The notes below the pieces were generated by a model. The model was not told the DNA's origin and did no database searches. It saw only the letters and a list, made by a program, of their open reading frames with translations. This document shows, in pieces, positions 1-5,526 of a stretch of DNA of 6,983 bases. A program made the translations under genes and the position numbers. Numbering within the stretch: position 1 is the first letter of the stretch; each line of letters begins with the position of its first letter. Source of the DNA: Candidatus Borrarchaeota archaeon. Its GTDB lineage: Archaea; Asgardarchaeota; Sifarchaeia; Borrarchaeales; Borrarchaeaceae. The stretch lies in NCBI GenBank assembly GCA_016840645.1, contig JAEORY010000204.1:1-6983 (forward strand), written 5' to 3'.

Positions 1-608
1 GAGTTATTTCATCTTCATTTGATGAGGTGGGTCACGATGATGAAAGAATAGATATTGTTTACAATGGACAGCTTTTACATACTGGCTCTTTAACGCAAGT
101 GTTAAACTCTGAAAGAGACTATTTTATTAGCGGGTCTGATCATTTAGTTTTTTCTTTTCCGGTTTTTGCAGATGATATTATTGATACAATTGTTAATAAG
201 CAGCAATATTCGACTTCTTTAAATGCAGCTGATATTAACAGCCAGTACGTTGTTCTCTCTGCAACAGGTTCTTTACCACACCATAGAGTCCTAACAGGAT
301 CTAATGGTATAAAAATAATAGATTCAGGTTCAAGTCAAAACGTTGTAATAAGCTTAGCAAAAGAAACTGTTTTTAATGAAGTGTTAAGTGGATCTGTTGA
401 TGGACTAAACACACAATTTTCTTTAAAAAATACACCTTTTAGTACGGGAAGTGTATCTATATTTGTCAATGGACAATTGCAGACTCCTGACTATCTTGGC
501 TTGGATTTTTATGACTATTGGGTGACAGGCAGCAATATTTTCTTTCATTCTTCATCTATTCCTGAAGAGCAAAGTGTACTTTTATCTATTTACGAAAAAA
601 TAATTTAA
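1..608 (+). CDS. Phage tail-fibre/appendage-like structural protein, C-terminal part (5' partial)
   Basis: The frame is open from base 3 to the TAA ending at 608, so this is the 3' end of a longer gene. The GTG at 27 lies inside the frame and has no convincing ribosome site, so it is not taken as the start. About 200 residues are visible, in three parts. First comes a module with RIDIVYNGQLL and a DHLVFSFPVFADD segment. Next is a short stretch carrying YVVLSATGSLPHHRVLTG, a motif I recognise from many phage fibre and appendage proteins. Last is a second VNGQ module (about bases 375-608) with NEVLSGSVDGLNTQFSLKN followed by SIFVNGQLQTP. Ser, Gly and Thr are abundant, as is usual for beta-rich virion proteins. 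The first module resembles the C-terminus of the next large structural gene (1031-2692). A role in a fibre or other virion appendage is inferred from these motifs; the exact structure is unknown. Codon use is AT-rich, unlike the related downstream gene. Confidence 0.75.
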   Translation, partial: VISSSFDEVGHDDERIDIVYNGQLLHTGSLTQVLNSERDYFISGSDHLVFSFPVFADDIIDTIVNKQQYSTSLNAADINSQYVVLSATGSLPHHRVLTGSNGIKIIDSGSSQNVVISLAKETVFNEVLSGSVDGLNTQFSLKNTPFSTGSVSIFVNGQLQTPDYLGLDFYDYWVTGSNIFFHSSSIPEEQSVLLSIYEKII

Positions 609-705
609 TTCTAGATTTAACGATCTTTTCTCAATATTTAGTAAGTGCAAGTAAGTTCGCGTCAAAGTTTTAGTTAATTCAACAAAAAACGCTAGGGAAT
701 GATAA

Positions 706-930
706 ATGGATAAAGTTTTTAAAACGTCAGATTTGGCGATCGCAGCTTTTTTAATGATGAAAGGTAAAAAGCTTGTAGATGCAAAAGTCGAAAAAGGAGG
801 CAAGTTTAGTTTTGTGTTTGAAGATGCAGAAAATAATTGTTTTAGATACGTTATTGAATTTGCAAACAGCGAAGCAGCAAAATTTGATTCGCACATAAAA
901 AATTTAAAAAATATTTTATTTAAATCGTAA
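706..930 (+). CDS. Small DUF5659-like protein
   Basis: This 74-residue protein starts at ATG 706, preceded by AGGGA at 694-698 with seven bases of spacing. It begins MDKVFKTSDLAIAAFLMMKG, then has a beta-like segment FSFVFEDAENN, a second strand-like segment, and a basic C-terminal helix ending HIKNLKNILFKS. The pattern 'FKTSDLxxAAFLxxKG ... FxFED ... F...IKxLKNxLF' is what I remember of the DUF5659 family, a small domain common in phages with no established function; the match is from memory. There is no signal peptide or membrane segment. It sits alone between two appendage genes, with gaps of about 100 bases on each side, so it may have its own transcript. Base composition is as AT-rich as most of the window. 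The overlapping reverse-strand reading frame is a shadow. Confidence 0.8.
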   Translation: MDKVFKTSDLAIAAFLMMKGKKLVDAKVEKGGKFSFVFEDAENNCFRYVIEFANSEAAKFDSHIKNLKNILFKS

Positions 931-940
931 AAACAATTTG

Positions 941-977
941 AAGGGCATATTTAATATCGAGTTAAGTTTATGTCCTT
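941..977 (+). terminator. Possible weak hairpin terminator or RNA structure
   Basis: AAGGGCAT (941-948) can pair with ATGTCCTT (970-977) with one G-U pair. An inner stem pairs 949-954 with 962-967, leaving a seven-base loop. It lies just downstream of the DUF5659-like gene. The run that follows (TTGTTAAG) is a poor U-tract, so termination is uncertain. It could instead be a leader or processing structure for the gene at 1031. Confidence 0.3.
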
Positions 978-1017
978 TGTTAAGTTAGTGTAGAAGTTTA
1001 AAGCCTAATAATTAAAC

Positions 1018-1024
1018 AAAGGAG
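1018..1024 (+). promoter_or_regulatory. Strong Shine-Dalgarno site of the fibre-like gene
   Basis: AAAGGAG lies six bases before ATG 1031, close to ideal spacing. It fixes the start of the large structural gene and fits high expression. Confidence 0.8.
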
Positions 1025-1030
1025 TAAATT

Positions 1031-2692
1031 ATGGCTCGTACACAAATGAGATTAGACGCCCTTACTGGGTCTCTTTCTTCCGTAAAAAGTGAAGTTTCTT
1101 CACTTGATGCAGGATCACTTCAGGATGTAATGGATCACCTTGCATCCGGTATTAAGCGTCTCCACGGTGGAGACTTTTACCATTCACAGGAAGCTGGTCT
1201 ATTTTCACAAGACATCCGTATGGGTGAAAGACTAGCTATTTCTGGCGCCATGGCTCTTACCGGGTCTGCCCACATGCTCGATGCTGTAATCATCGAAGGT
1301 GTCGCTGACCTTAACAGTCACCTCGATGTTGCTGGCAACGCAACCATGGGAGCAAAGCTTGCTGTTACAGGCGCAGCCGAAATGCTCAGCACACTTGCTG
1401 TTGGTGGTAACGCTGACTTTGACGGTACATTTGACGTCCAGGGTGCTGCTAACATGCAAGCTGGGCTAACTGTAGCTGGCGCTGGTGACTTTAACAGCAC
1501 ACTTGACGTCGCAGGTCAGGTAGACTTAGCTGCTACCGGTGTAGGTACAAACGTTCGTGGTAATCTCTCTGTTGCTGAAGACGCCGCTATTTCAGGCGAC
1601 CTTACAGTAACAGGCGACTTCAGAGTTAACGGTGCTTTGACTTACGTTGACACCACTAATCTTGTCGTTGCTGACGCCAAGATCGTTGTATCATCTGGCT
1701 CACTTGTTGACGGCGCCGGTCTTTACCTTGGTAACGATTCTTCTGGTGAAAACCTTCGTTGGACTACTGCTGACAATGGCAAGTGGATTGCTTCTGATAA
1801 GTTTGCTGCCGACACCATGCAGGCACTCGATCTCAGCGAAGCTATTGTCTGGGCCGACGCATCCGGTAACTTGATGGAGTTGTCAGCTGCTGACTTTGGT
1901 TCCTACCTCAAAGAAGGCTTCGGTATCGATTCAGTCGCAGAAGGTCAGATTGACGCCACACCTTACGTTGCTGGTACTGGCGTTACGATCACAGCTTTCA
2001 CTGCTTCAATCGGCCAGCCTGTCGGTACAACTGACAACGTTACCTTTGCTGATATCTCTGCTGACAGTGTTAAGCTTGCTGATTTCAGCGGTTCTGCCGG
2101 CAAGGCTTACAAGGTCGGTACTGACGGAGCTGTTGTACCAGCAGCTTGGGATGAGTTTGTTTCAGTCGAAGCTAACGTCGGTCTCGAACTCGTTGAGGAT
2201 GGTTTCAAGGCTCAGATTGGTCTAGCTCAGGATATAAGATCCTCAGCAACAGTCCAGTTTGATAGACTGCAGCTCGACGGTGCAGATAACTATGTTGATT
2301 CTGATGCTGACGGTCTCGTACTTCACGCTGCTCTCGCCGGTGATTCAATTAAGTTTGAATACGATAACGGAAAGAGCATCAGCTTGGGTACAGACAGCCT
2401 CGTAGGTTTCACAGCAACAGACATCATGGGCGCGCTCAACGAGCTCAAGAGCACAGCCACAACCTTCGCCAAGTACGTCTTGGAGCCGGGTGCACAGTCC
2501 AGCGGTACACCAATTCAGGTCAACGCAAGCTTCGATCATAGCATCGCCAGCGCTGATTCTAGAATTGACGTATTCGTCAACGGTCAGTTGCTTAGAAAGA
2601 CCGCCGACTACACTTACGGCGTTGACAATGACAAGTTGGTTTTCCAGTTTGACATCGAAGTTGACGACGTTCTTTCAGTCATCGTTCGCTAA
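1031..2692 (+). CDS. Large repeat-rich phage fibre-like virion protein
   Basis: This 553-residue protein has no cysteine-rich or enzymatic motif. Residues 1-60 look helical or linker-like. Residues about 61-207 are tandem 12-residue repeats of the form x-A-x-hydrophobic-x-x-x-L-x-V-x-G, which suggest a beta-helix or trimeric beta-prism. They end in LTVTGDFRVNGALTYVDTTN and a strand-rich segment to about residue 257 (GLYLGNDSSGENLRW), a combination typical of phage fibre and appendage proteins. Residues 258-490 are Asp/Ala/Gly-rich and beta-like. Residues about 497-553 form a VNGQ module (RIDVFVNGQLL ... LVFQFDIEVDDVLSVIV) like that in the gene ending at 608. The gene has tandem stops (TAA TAG), a strong ribosome site and its own terminator. 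It is richer in G/C than its neighbours: I count 34 of 60 at 2461-2520. A surface fibre or another abundant virion protein is inferred; receptor binding is not shown. Other open frames within it are shadows. Confidence 0.8.
   Translation: MARTQMRLDALTGSLSSVKSEVSSLDAGSLQDVMDHLASGIKRLHGGDFYHSQEAGLFSQDIRMGERLAISGAMALTGSAHMLDAVIIEGVADLNSHLDVAGNATMGAKLAVTGAAEMLSTLAVGGNADFDGTFDVQGAANMQAGLTVAGAGDFNSTLDVAGQVDLAATGVGTNVRGNLSVAEDAAISGDLTVTGDFRVNGALTYVDTTNLVVADAKIVVSSGSLVDGAGLYLGNDSSGENLRWTTADNGKWIASDKFAADTMQALDLSEAIVWADASGNLMELSAADFGSYLKEGFGIDSVAEGQIDATPYVAGTGVTITAFTASIGQPVGTTDNVTFADISADSVKLADFSGSAGKAYKVGTDGAVVPAAWDEFVSVEANVGLELVEDGFKAQIGLAQDIRSSATVQFDRLQLDGADNYVDSDADGLVLHAALAGDSIKFEYDNGKSISLGTDSLVGFTATDIMGALNELKSTATTFAKYVLEPGAQSSGTPIQVNASFDHSIASADSRIDVFVNGQLLRKTADYTYGVDNDKLVFQFDIEVDDVLSVIVR
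1211..1651 (+). repeat. Tandem 36-base (12-residue) coding repeats
   Basis: Residues 61-207 of the large structural protein form about a dozen degenerate 12-residue units, most regular from 1301 to 1534. Examples are VADLNSHLDVAG, NATMGAKLAVTG, AAEMLSTLAVGG, NADFDGTFDVQG, AANMQAGLTVAG and AGDFNSTLDVAG. A six-residue half unit (AMALTG) and a nine-residue unit (QVDLAATGV) break the register. The periodicity is clear in protein but diverged in DNA, so the repeat is old or under protein-level selection. It probably forms stacked short beta strands. Confidence 0.8.
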
Positions 2693-2713
2693 TAGATTAA
2701 TTTAATTTAATCT

Positions 2714-2752
2714 TGCCCCTCGTGAAGCAATTCACGAGGGGCATTTGTTTTA
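2714..2752 (+). terminator. Strong intrinsic (rho-independent) terminator
   Basis: A perfect 13-base-pair stem joins 2714-2726 (TGCCCCTCGTGAA) to 2731-2743 around the GCAA loop, a GNRA tetraloop, and is followed by TTTGTTTTAT. It lies 22 bases after the stop of the fibre-like gene and separates that unit from the block starting at 2799. The stem is G/C-rich in otherwise AT-rich DNA. This is the clearest regulatory element in the window. Confidence 0.95.
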
Positions 2753-2770
2753 TAAGTGCAATTTCAAAGA

Positions 2771-2780
2771 TATAATTAAA
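2771..2780 (+). promoter_or_regulatory. Candidate promoter -10 element for the downstream operon
   Basis: TATAAT (2771-2776) within TATAATTAAA lies just after the strong terminator and ahead of the first gene of the next block, where a promoter is expected. The region 17 bases upstream (TTTTAT) is a poor -35 match, so a phage-modified polymerase or an extended element would be needed. The nine bases ATAATTAAA also occur at 1008-1016, before the fibre-like gene. Confidence 0.35.
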
Positions 2781-2798
2781 TTAAAACAGGAGTTTGAC

Positions 2799-3128
2799 AT
2801 GTCTTTGGAACAAAAGTATAAAGATTATTTTAAATTAAAAACACAAGAAGAGCTATACGAACTTATTGCAAAGCTTAAAATGTTTATTGATTTATCTTTG
2901 CAAGAGTCGACTATAGGTACTTCTGATGACAGACTAAAGAGTATGCATGCTACACTTTTAAAACTTCGTGACTCTTTGGTTTACGAACTAAGCATTAATA
3001 GTCATAGCAAAAATTTATTAAAAATGGAAGAAGATCTTAAAAGATTTGAAGAGCTCAATGCAGCAGCTCTAGAATCAAGCTCTAAAAAAAACTTAAGTCA
3101 AGAGCAAGAGCAGGAGAACGACCAATAA
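2799..3128 (+). CDS. Small helical acidic protein, function unknown
   Basis: The start is ATG 2799, chosen because AGGAG (2788-2792) sits six bases upstream. An in-frame TTG at 2745 falls in the terminator tail and is rejected. The product has 109 residues and is not recognised. It is rich in Leu, Lys and Glu and is probably helical throughout: EELYELIAKLKMFIDLSL, then a short polar gap, then RLKSMHATLLKLRDSLVYEL and KMEEDLKRFEELNAAALES. It ends in a Gln/Glu-rich tail (SQEQEQENDQ). There is no signal peptide, membrane segment or enzyme motif. It is the first gene after the terminator and precedes probable virion genes, so a small virion, chaperone or assembly role is possible, but this is inferred from position only. 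Confidence 0.75.
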   Translation: MSLEQKYKDYFKLKTQEELYELIAKLKMFIDLSLQESTIGTSDDRLKSMHATLLKLRDSLVYELSINSHSKNLLKMEEDLKRFEELNAAALESSSKKNLSQEQEQENDQ

Positions 3129-3152
3129 ACGTCATAAGGTCTCGTAAGTATC

Positions 3153-3569
3153 ATGAAAATTAATCAAAATGTAAATTTTGGAGCTTCTCTTTCAGGCATC
3201 TCTGGTTCAATAAGATATCAGCTTTTTGACACTAAAGGAGTTGCATACACAACAGCTTCCAACGCCGGTGTTTATGAAGTAGGATCAAATACGGGCTGTT
3301 ATGGAGTAGAGTTTAATCTAAGTCATCAATTTAGTGGCTCTATCGTATGGACTTCTACAGAGCACCCAGGTGTCAGCGCAATAGAAACTGTTACGCTAGA
3401 CCAGAAAATGGTTAGACATATGACTGTTGGGAGATGGAAAATCATGGTCGATACAAAAGAAATGGTTTTTTACGAAGAAGACGGAGTAACTGAACTGGCT
3501 CGCTATTCTCTTCTCGATAGAAACGAAAGCCCGTCCTTTACAGAAGTTTTTGAACGTGTGAGAGGATAA
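3153..3569 (+). CDS. Phage virion-associated protein with N-terminal beta domain
   Basis: This 138-residue protein starts at ATG 3153, 24 bases after the previous stop. The ribosome site is weak (AAGG at 3136-3139, distant), so translation may depend on upstream coupling. The N-terminal half (GASLSGISGSIRYQLFDTKG, then AGVYEVGSNTGCYGVEFNL and SGSIVWTSTEHPG) follows an immunoglobulin-like 'YxLxDxxG ... AGVxE ... GxYG ... W' pattern often seen in phage structural operons. The C-terminal part (MVRHMTVGRWKIMVDTKEMV ... ARYSLLDRNESPSFTEVFER) matches a recurrent phage pattern: a WKI segment, a 'hhFY..DG' turn, then 'RF.L.D..G.P....VFER'. Both matches are from memory. Its place in the virion is unknown. 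Its stop is one base before the next gene, so the two are probably co-translated. Confidence 0.75.
   Translation: MKINQNVNFGASLSGISGSIRYQLFDTKGVAYTTASNAGVYEVGSNTGCYGVEFNLSHQFSGSIVWTSTEHPGVSAIETVTLDQKMVRHMTVGRWKIMVDTKEMVFYEEDGVTELARYSLLDRNESPSFTEVFERVRG
3561..3565 (+). promoter_or_regulatory. Ribosome site supporting the TTG start at 3571
   Basis: AGAGG ends five bases before TTG 3571 and lies inside the end of the upstream gene. No ATG near the conserved N-terminus competes with it. Confidence 0.6.
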
Positions 3570-3570
3570 G

Positions 3571-4026
3571 TTGGCTGGCTTTGGAGTGGGATCTCCTGTT
3601 CCTTTAATTATGCTTGGAATGGGCCCCAGCCCAAGACTTGTTACGAGTGGCTTTACACCTTTAATTGTAAGAGCTGCCAGAGTACTGCGCGGAGGACGAG
3701 CTGCGTATAAAAAGCTGATAAGTGAATACGAAGAAAGATTTAAAATATCAGCAATGATTATGACTAATAACAGCAGAGAAATACTAAATCCTGTATCTAA
3801 TAAATTGAGTAGAATATTCTTAGAGAACAACATAAATATTAAGAAGTCCTATGCAAAAGAACTAATTTGGAAGAGAACTAAGCGTCCTGCAGTCGAAGTT
3901 AAAAATGTTCATGTCGAACATAAAAAATCAGAAAACTTTAGGGTAGTTGCCTCACACAAAAATGTTGAAGTGAAGAAGAAGGATCTCAAAATAACTGCAA
4001 AGAGGAAAATAAATGTCAAACATTAA
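3571..4026 (+). CDS. Probable phage virion protein with glycine-rich N-terminus and basic tail
   Basis: The start is TTG 3571, one base after the previous stop. It is supported by AGAGG just upstream and by the resulting N-terminus MAGFGVGSPVPLIMLGMGPS, which resembles the 'GFGxGxxG' starts common in phage structural genes. The product has 151 residues. Residues 1-30 are Gly/Pro-rich and hydrophobic. Residues 30-100 are mixed helical (IVRAARVLRGGRAAYKKLIS, then a helix to about 98). Residues 101-151 are strongly basic with alternating Val/Lys (VEVKNVHVEHKK, KNVEVKKKDLKITAKRK). The tail could contact DNA, a scaffold or an acidic partner; this is inference. It overlaps the next gene by 14 bases. 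The 145-residue reverse-strand frame across 3396-3833 is taken as a shadow. The precise function is unknown. Confidence 0.7.
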   Translation: MAGFGVGSPVPLIMLGMGPSPRLVTSGFTPLIVRAARVLRGGRAAYKKLISEYEERFKISAMIMTNNSREILNPVSNKLSRIFLENNINIKKSYAKELIWKRTKRPAVEVKNVHVEHKKSENFRVVASHKNVEVKKKDLKITAKRKINVKH

Positions 4027-4513
4027 TCTTTTACTTGACGAAGAAAATGAAATTACATTCGCACTTACAGTCGAAGGAACAACAAACTCACCTGCAAAGT
4101 GCAGACTTTTAGTTGAAAAAGATGATATGACTTTAATGTTCGAACCAAACTATTTTCAGAACGATGAAGTGTCTGTCACAATTCCAGCCCTTAAACACAT
4201 TTTTAAAGAAGGAGAATGTGATCTTAATCTAGAAGTAATTGTAGAAGACAAATACTTTAGACCACTTTCAATGAAAGCTTATTTAGAAAAAAGCGTTGAA
4301 GTTATTGCTGAATCAAAAATTGTAGCAAAACCAAGAGTTCAGGCCGCAGCTTCTGTTTCGCAAGTTAAGGTAAATAGAAAAAAGAAGCCTGTTCAGAAAA
4401 ACATAAAAAATGAATCAAAAGCGCCAGTCAAAGCTGAACCCGTTCCTAATACACAAAAAGTATCAGATAAACAAATAATGGAGTTGATCAAATCACTTTC
4501 AGGAGGTAACTAA
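4013..4513 (+). CDS. Beta-rich phage protein with Lys/Ala-rich tail, function unknown
   Basis: This 166-residue protein starts at ATG 4013, inside the end of the previous gene, with AGAGG in the bases just upstream (AAAGAGGAAAATAA). Residues 1-100 look like a beta sandwich: ITFALTVEGTTNSPAKCRLL, then LMFEPNYFQNDEVSVTIPAL, then CDLNLEVIVEDKYFRPLSMK. Residues 100-150 are a low-complexity Lys/Ala/Val/Pro linker (VKVNRKKKPVQK), and the protein ends in a short helix (DKQIMELIKSLSGGN). I recall this layout from structural or head-assembly genes of large T4-like marine phages, with the short C-terminal helix acting as a possible peptide-like anchor, but I cannot name a family. The stop overlaps the next start by one base (TAATG), so translation is coupled. 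Confidence 0.75.
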   Translation: MSNINLLLDEENEITFALTVEGTTNSPAKCRLLVEKDDMTLMFEPNYFQNDEVSVTIPALKHIFKEGECDLNLEVIVEDKYFRPLSMKAYLEKSVEVIAESKIVAKPRVQAAASVSQVKVNRKKKPVQKNIKNESKAPVKAEPVPNTQKVSDKQIMELIKSLSGGN

Positions 4514-4779
4514 TGGATGTCATTTTAGAAGTTTTACTCTCAAATAAGTATAATATTATTGTATTTGTAATGCAATACATTTCTTTGAGTCTTATTTTTT
4601 GGAGCATGCAAGTAAGTTTAAAAAAGACTACTGCAGAATTGATTAAAGCAATGGCTTCTCCTAGAAGAAAAAACAAGCTAAAAGGTGACCAAGATAATCC
4701 TTTAAAGACAGTTTTGCTTTCTTTGGCATGGCCTGTTTTTGTTGCAAAGAATCTTAGAGATGAGCTTACAAAAAAGTAG
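4513..4779 (+). CDS. Small membrane protein, function unknown
   Basis: This 88-residue protein starts at ATG 4513, six bases after AGGAGG (4501-4506), the best ribosome site in the block. A hydrophobic helix spans about residues 14-36 (YNIIVFVMQYISLSLIFW). It is followed by a polar, basic loop with PRRKNKLKG (residues 50-58) and a second short hydrophobic segment about 64-78 (PLKTVLLSLAWPVFV). By the positive-inside rule the loop would be cytoplasmic, with both ends outside or the second segment lying re-entrant. The size and topology could suit a holin or another phage inner-membrane protein, but no lysis gene is visible nearby, so that is only a possibility. Its last 20 bases overlap the J-domain gene. 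Confidence 0.7.
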   Translation: MDVILEVLLSNKYNIIVFVMQYISLSLIFWSMQVSLKKTTAELIKAMASPRRKNKLKGDQDNPLKTVLLSLAWPVFVAKNLRDELTKK

Positions 4780-5494
4780 TAAAATAATACTCTTAGAGTT
4801 TAAGTTTCTCACAGAAGAAAAAGAAGATGTCGAAGAGCTTTGCAAAAAAGGCTTGGCAGATTTAGGCTATTGTTTAAATGAGCTTAAGGGAAGACTTTCA
4901 AAAAAAGTAGACGGACAAGTTGAAAAGTTTGAAGATCAATTTTTTAATAAACCTCCAGATATAGAAGAAGCAGCAGAAAAAGCAAAAGCTGAAGCTTTGA
5001 AAGAAGATTCCGAAGAAGAAACACTACCCGTTGCTAAAAAAGAAAAATGGGCAAAGAATCTTTATAGAGAAATTGTCTTATTAACCCACCCAGACAAAAC
5101 AGCTGTAATTCCAATACCTCAGATTGCTACAAAGCTTTTAAAATTTTATAATATCGCTGTAGACTCATACGCGTCAGATGATTTCTCAGAGTTGTTATAC
5201 GTAGCAAATGAATTAGATTTAGAAGTCCCAGACGACAAGGTTCAAGAGTATATTGGTCCTAAAGTAAAAATTCTAAGCGAAGAAATAGGCAAAAAGAAGG
5301 CAACATTTCCATATCAATGGGAAACAATGCCAGAAGATAAGCGCGGAACTATTTTAGAAAACTATCTTAGGTCAATTGGCTATATCTTTGACAAAGAAGT
5401 AATTGAAGAAGTAGTTGAAAAAGTAAAAAGAATTAAGCGCAAACCTGGCACAAGGCCTGTAAATTATATAAGGCAAAGGATAAAATCACAATAA
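4760..5494 (+). CDS. Phage J-domain (DnaJ-like) protein
   Basis: The start is ATG 4760, inside the membrane-protein gene, in preference to an in-frame TTG at 4739 that has no ribosome site. The product has 244 residues. The N-terminus (IILLEFKFLTEEKEDVEELC) is a strand plus helix, followed by an acidic helical linker (residues 64-93). The J-domain-like core follows at about residues 94-155. It has a helix LYREIVLLT and the invariant HPD (110-112) followed by Lys, then a loop and helices LLKFYNIAVDSY and DDFSELLYVANEL. HPD is the motif that stimulates Hsp70 (DnaK) ATPase. The C-terminal part has FPYQWETMPEDKR and ends in a basic PGTRPVNYIRQRIK motif. There is no Gly/Phe region or zinc domain, so it is a class C J-protein. 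Recruiting host DnaK to assembly or replication is inferred from the motif and from known phage use of DnaK/DnaJ. Confidence 0.85.
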   Translation: MSLQKSSKIILLEFKFLTEEKEDVEELCKKGLADLGYCLNELKGRLSKKVDGQVEKFEDQFFNKPPDIEEAAEKAKAEALKEDSEEETLPVAKKEKWAKNLYREIVLLTHPDKTAVIPIPQIATKLLKFYNIAVDSYASDDFSELLYVANELDLEVPDDKVQEYIGPKVKILSEEIGKKKATFPYQWETMPEDKRGTILENYLRSIGYIFDKEVIEEVVEKVKRIKRKPGTRPVNYIRQRIKSQ

Positions 5495-5517
5495 GATAAA
5501 TTTTAAAGTCTTAAAGC

Positions 5518-5522
5518 GAGGT
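5518..5522 (+). promoter_or_regulatory. Ribosome site supporting the TTG start of the glycosylase
   Basis: GAGGT lies four bases before TTG 5527. Together with the MPEGPE N-terminus it decides the start, because the enzyme needs proline as its first residue after Met removal. Confidence 0.65.
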
Positions 5523-5526
5523 TACA

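Noticed and set aside
611..630. AGAT...ATCT hairpin followed by T-rich sequence after the first gene
   Set aside because: The stem has only four A/T-rich pairs, too weak to call a terminator.
699..707. TGATAAATG resembling a T4-type late promoter box (TATAAATA)
   Set aside because: It overlaps the start codon at 706, leaving no room for a leader or ribosome site.
582..896. 104-residue open frame on the reverse strand
   Set aside because: It lies opposite the DUF5659-like gene, and its sequence looks like an antisense shadow of AT-rich DNA.
1211..1651. CRISPR-like array suggested by regular spacing
   Set aside because: The repeats are translated, in frame and diverged in DNA, with no identical repeat/spacer pattern.
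1232..2539. Several alternative-frame reading frames within the large structural gene on both strands
   Set aside because: They arise from its repetitive, G/C-richer sequence, have low-complexity translations and lack ribosome sites.
3396..3833. 145-residue open frame on the reverse strand
   Set aside because: It crosses two well-supported + strand genes, shows no recognisable domain, and has no clear ribosome site.
4013..4513. Naming this gene as a T4 gp67/gp68 prohead core protein
   Set aside because: Only a general resemblance in layout is recalled, and no diagnostic motif or capsid gene neighbour is visible.
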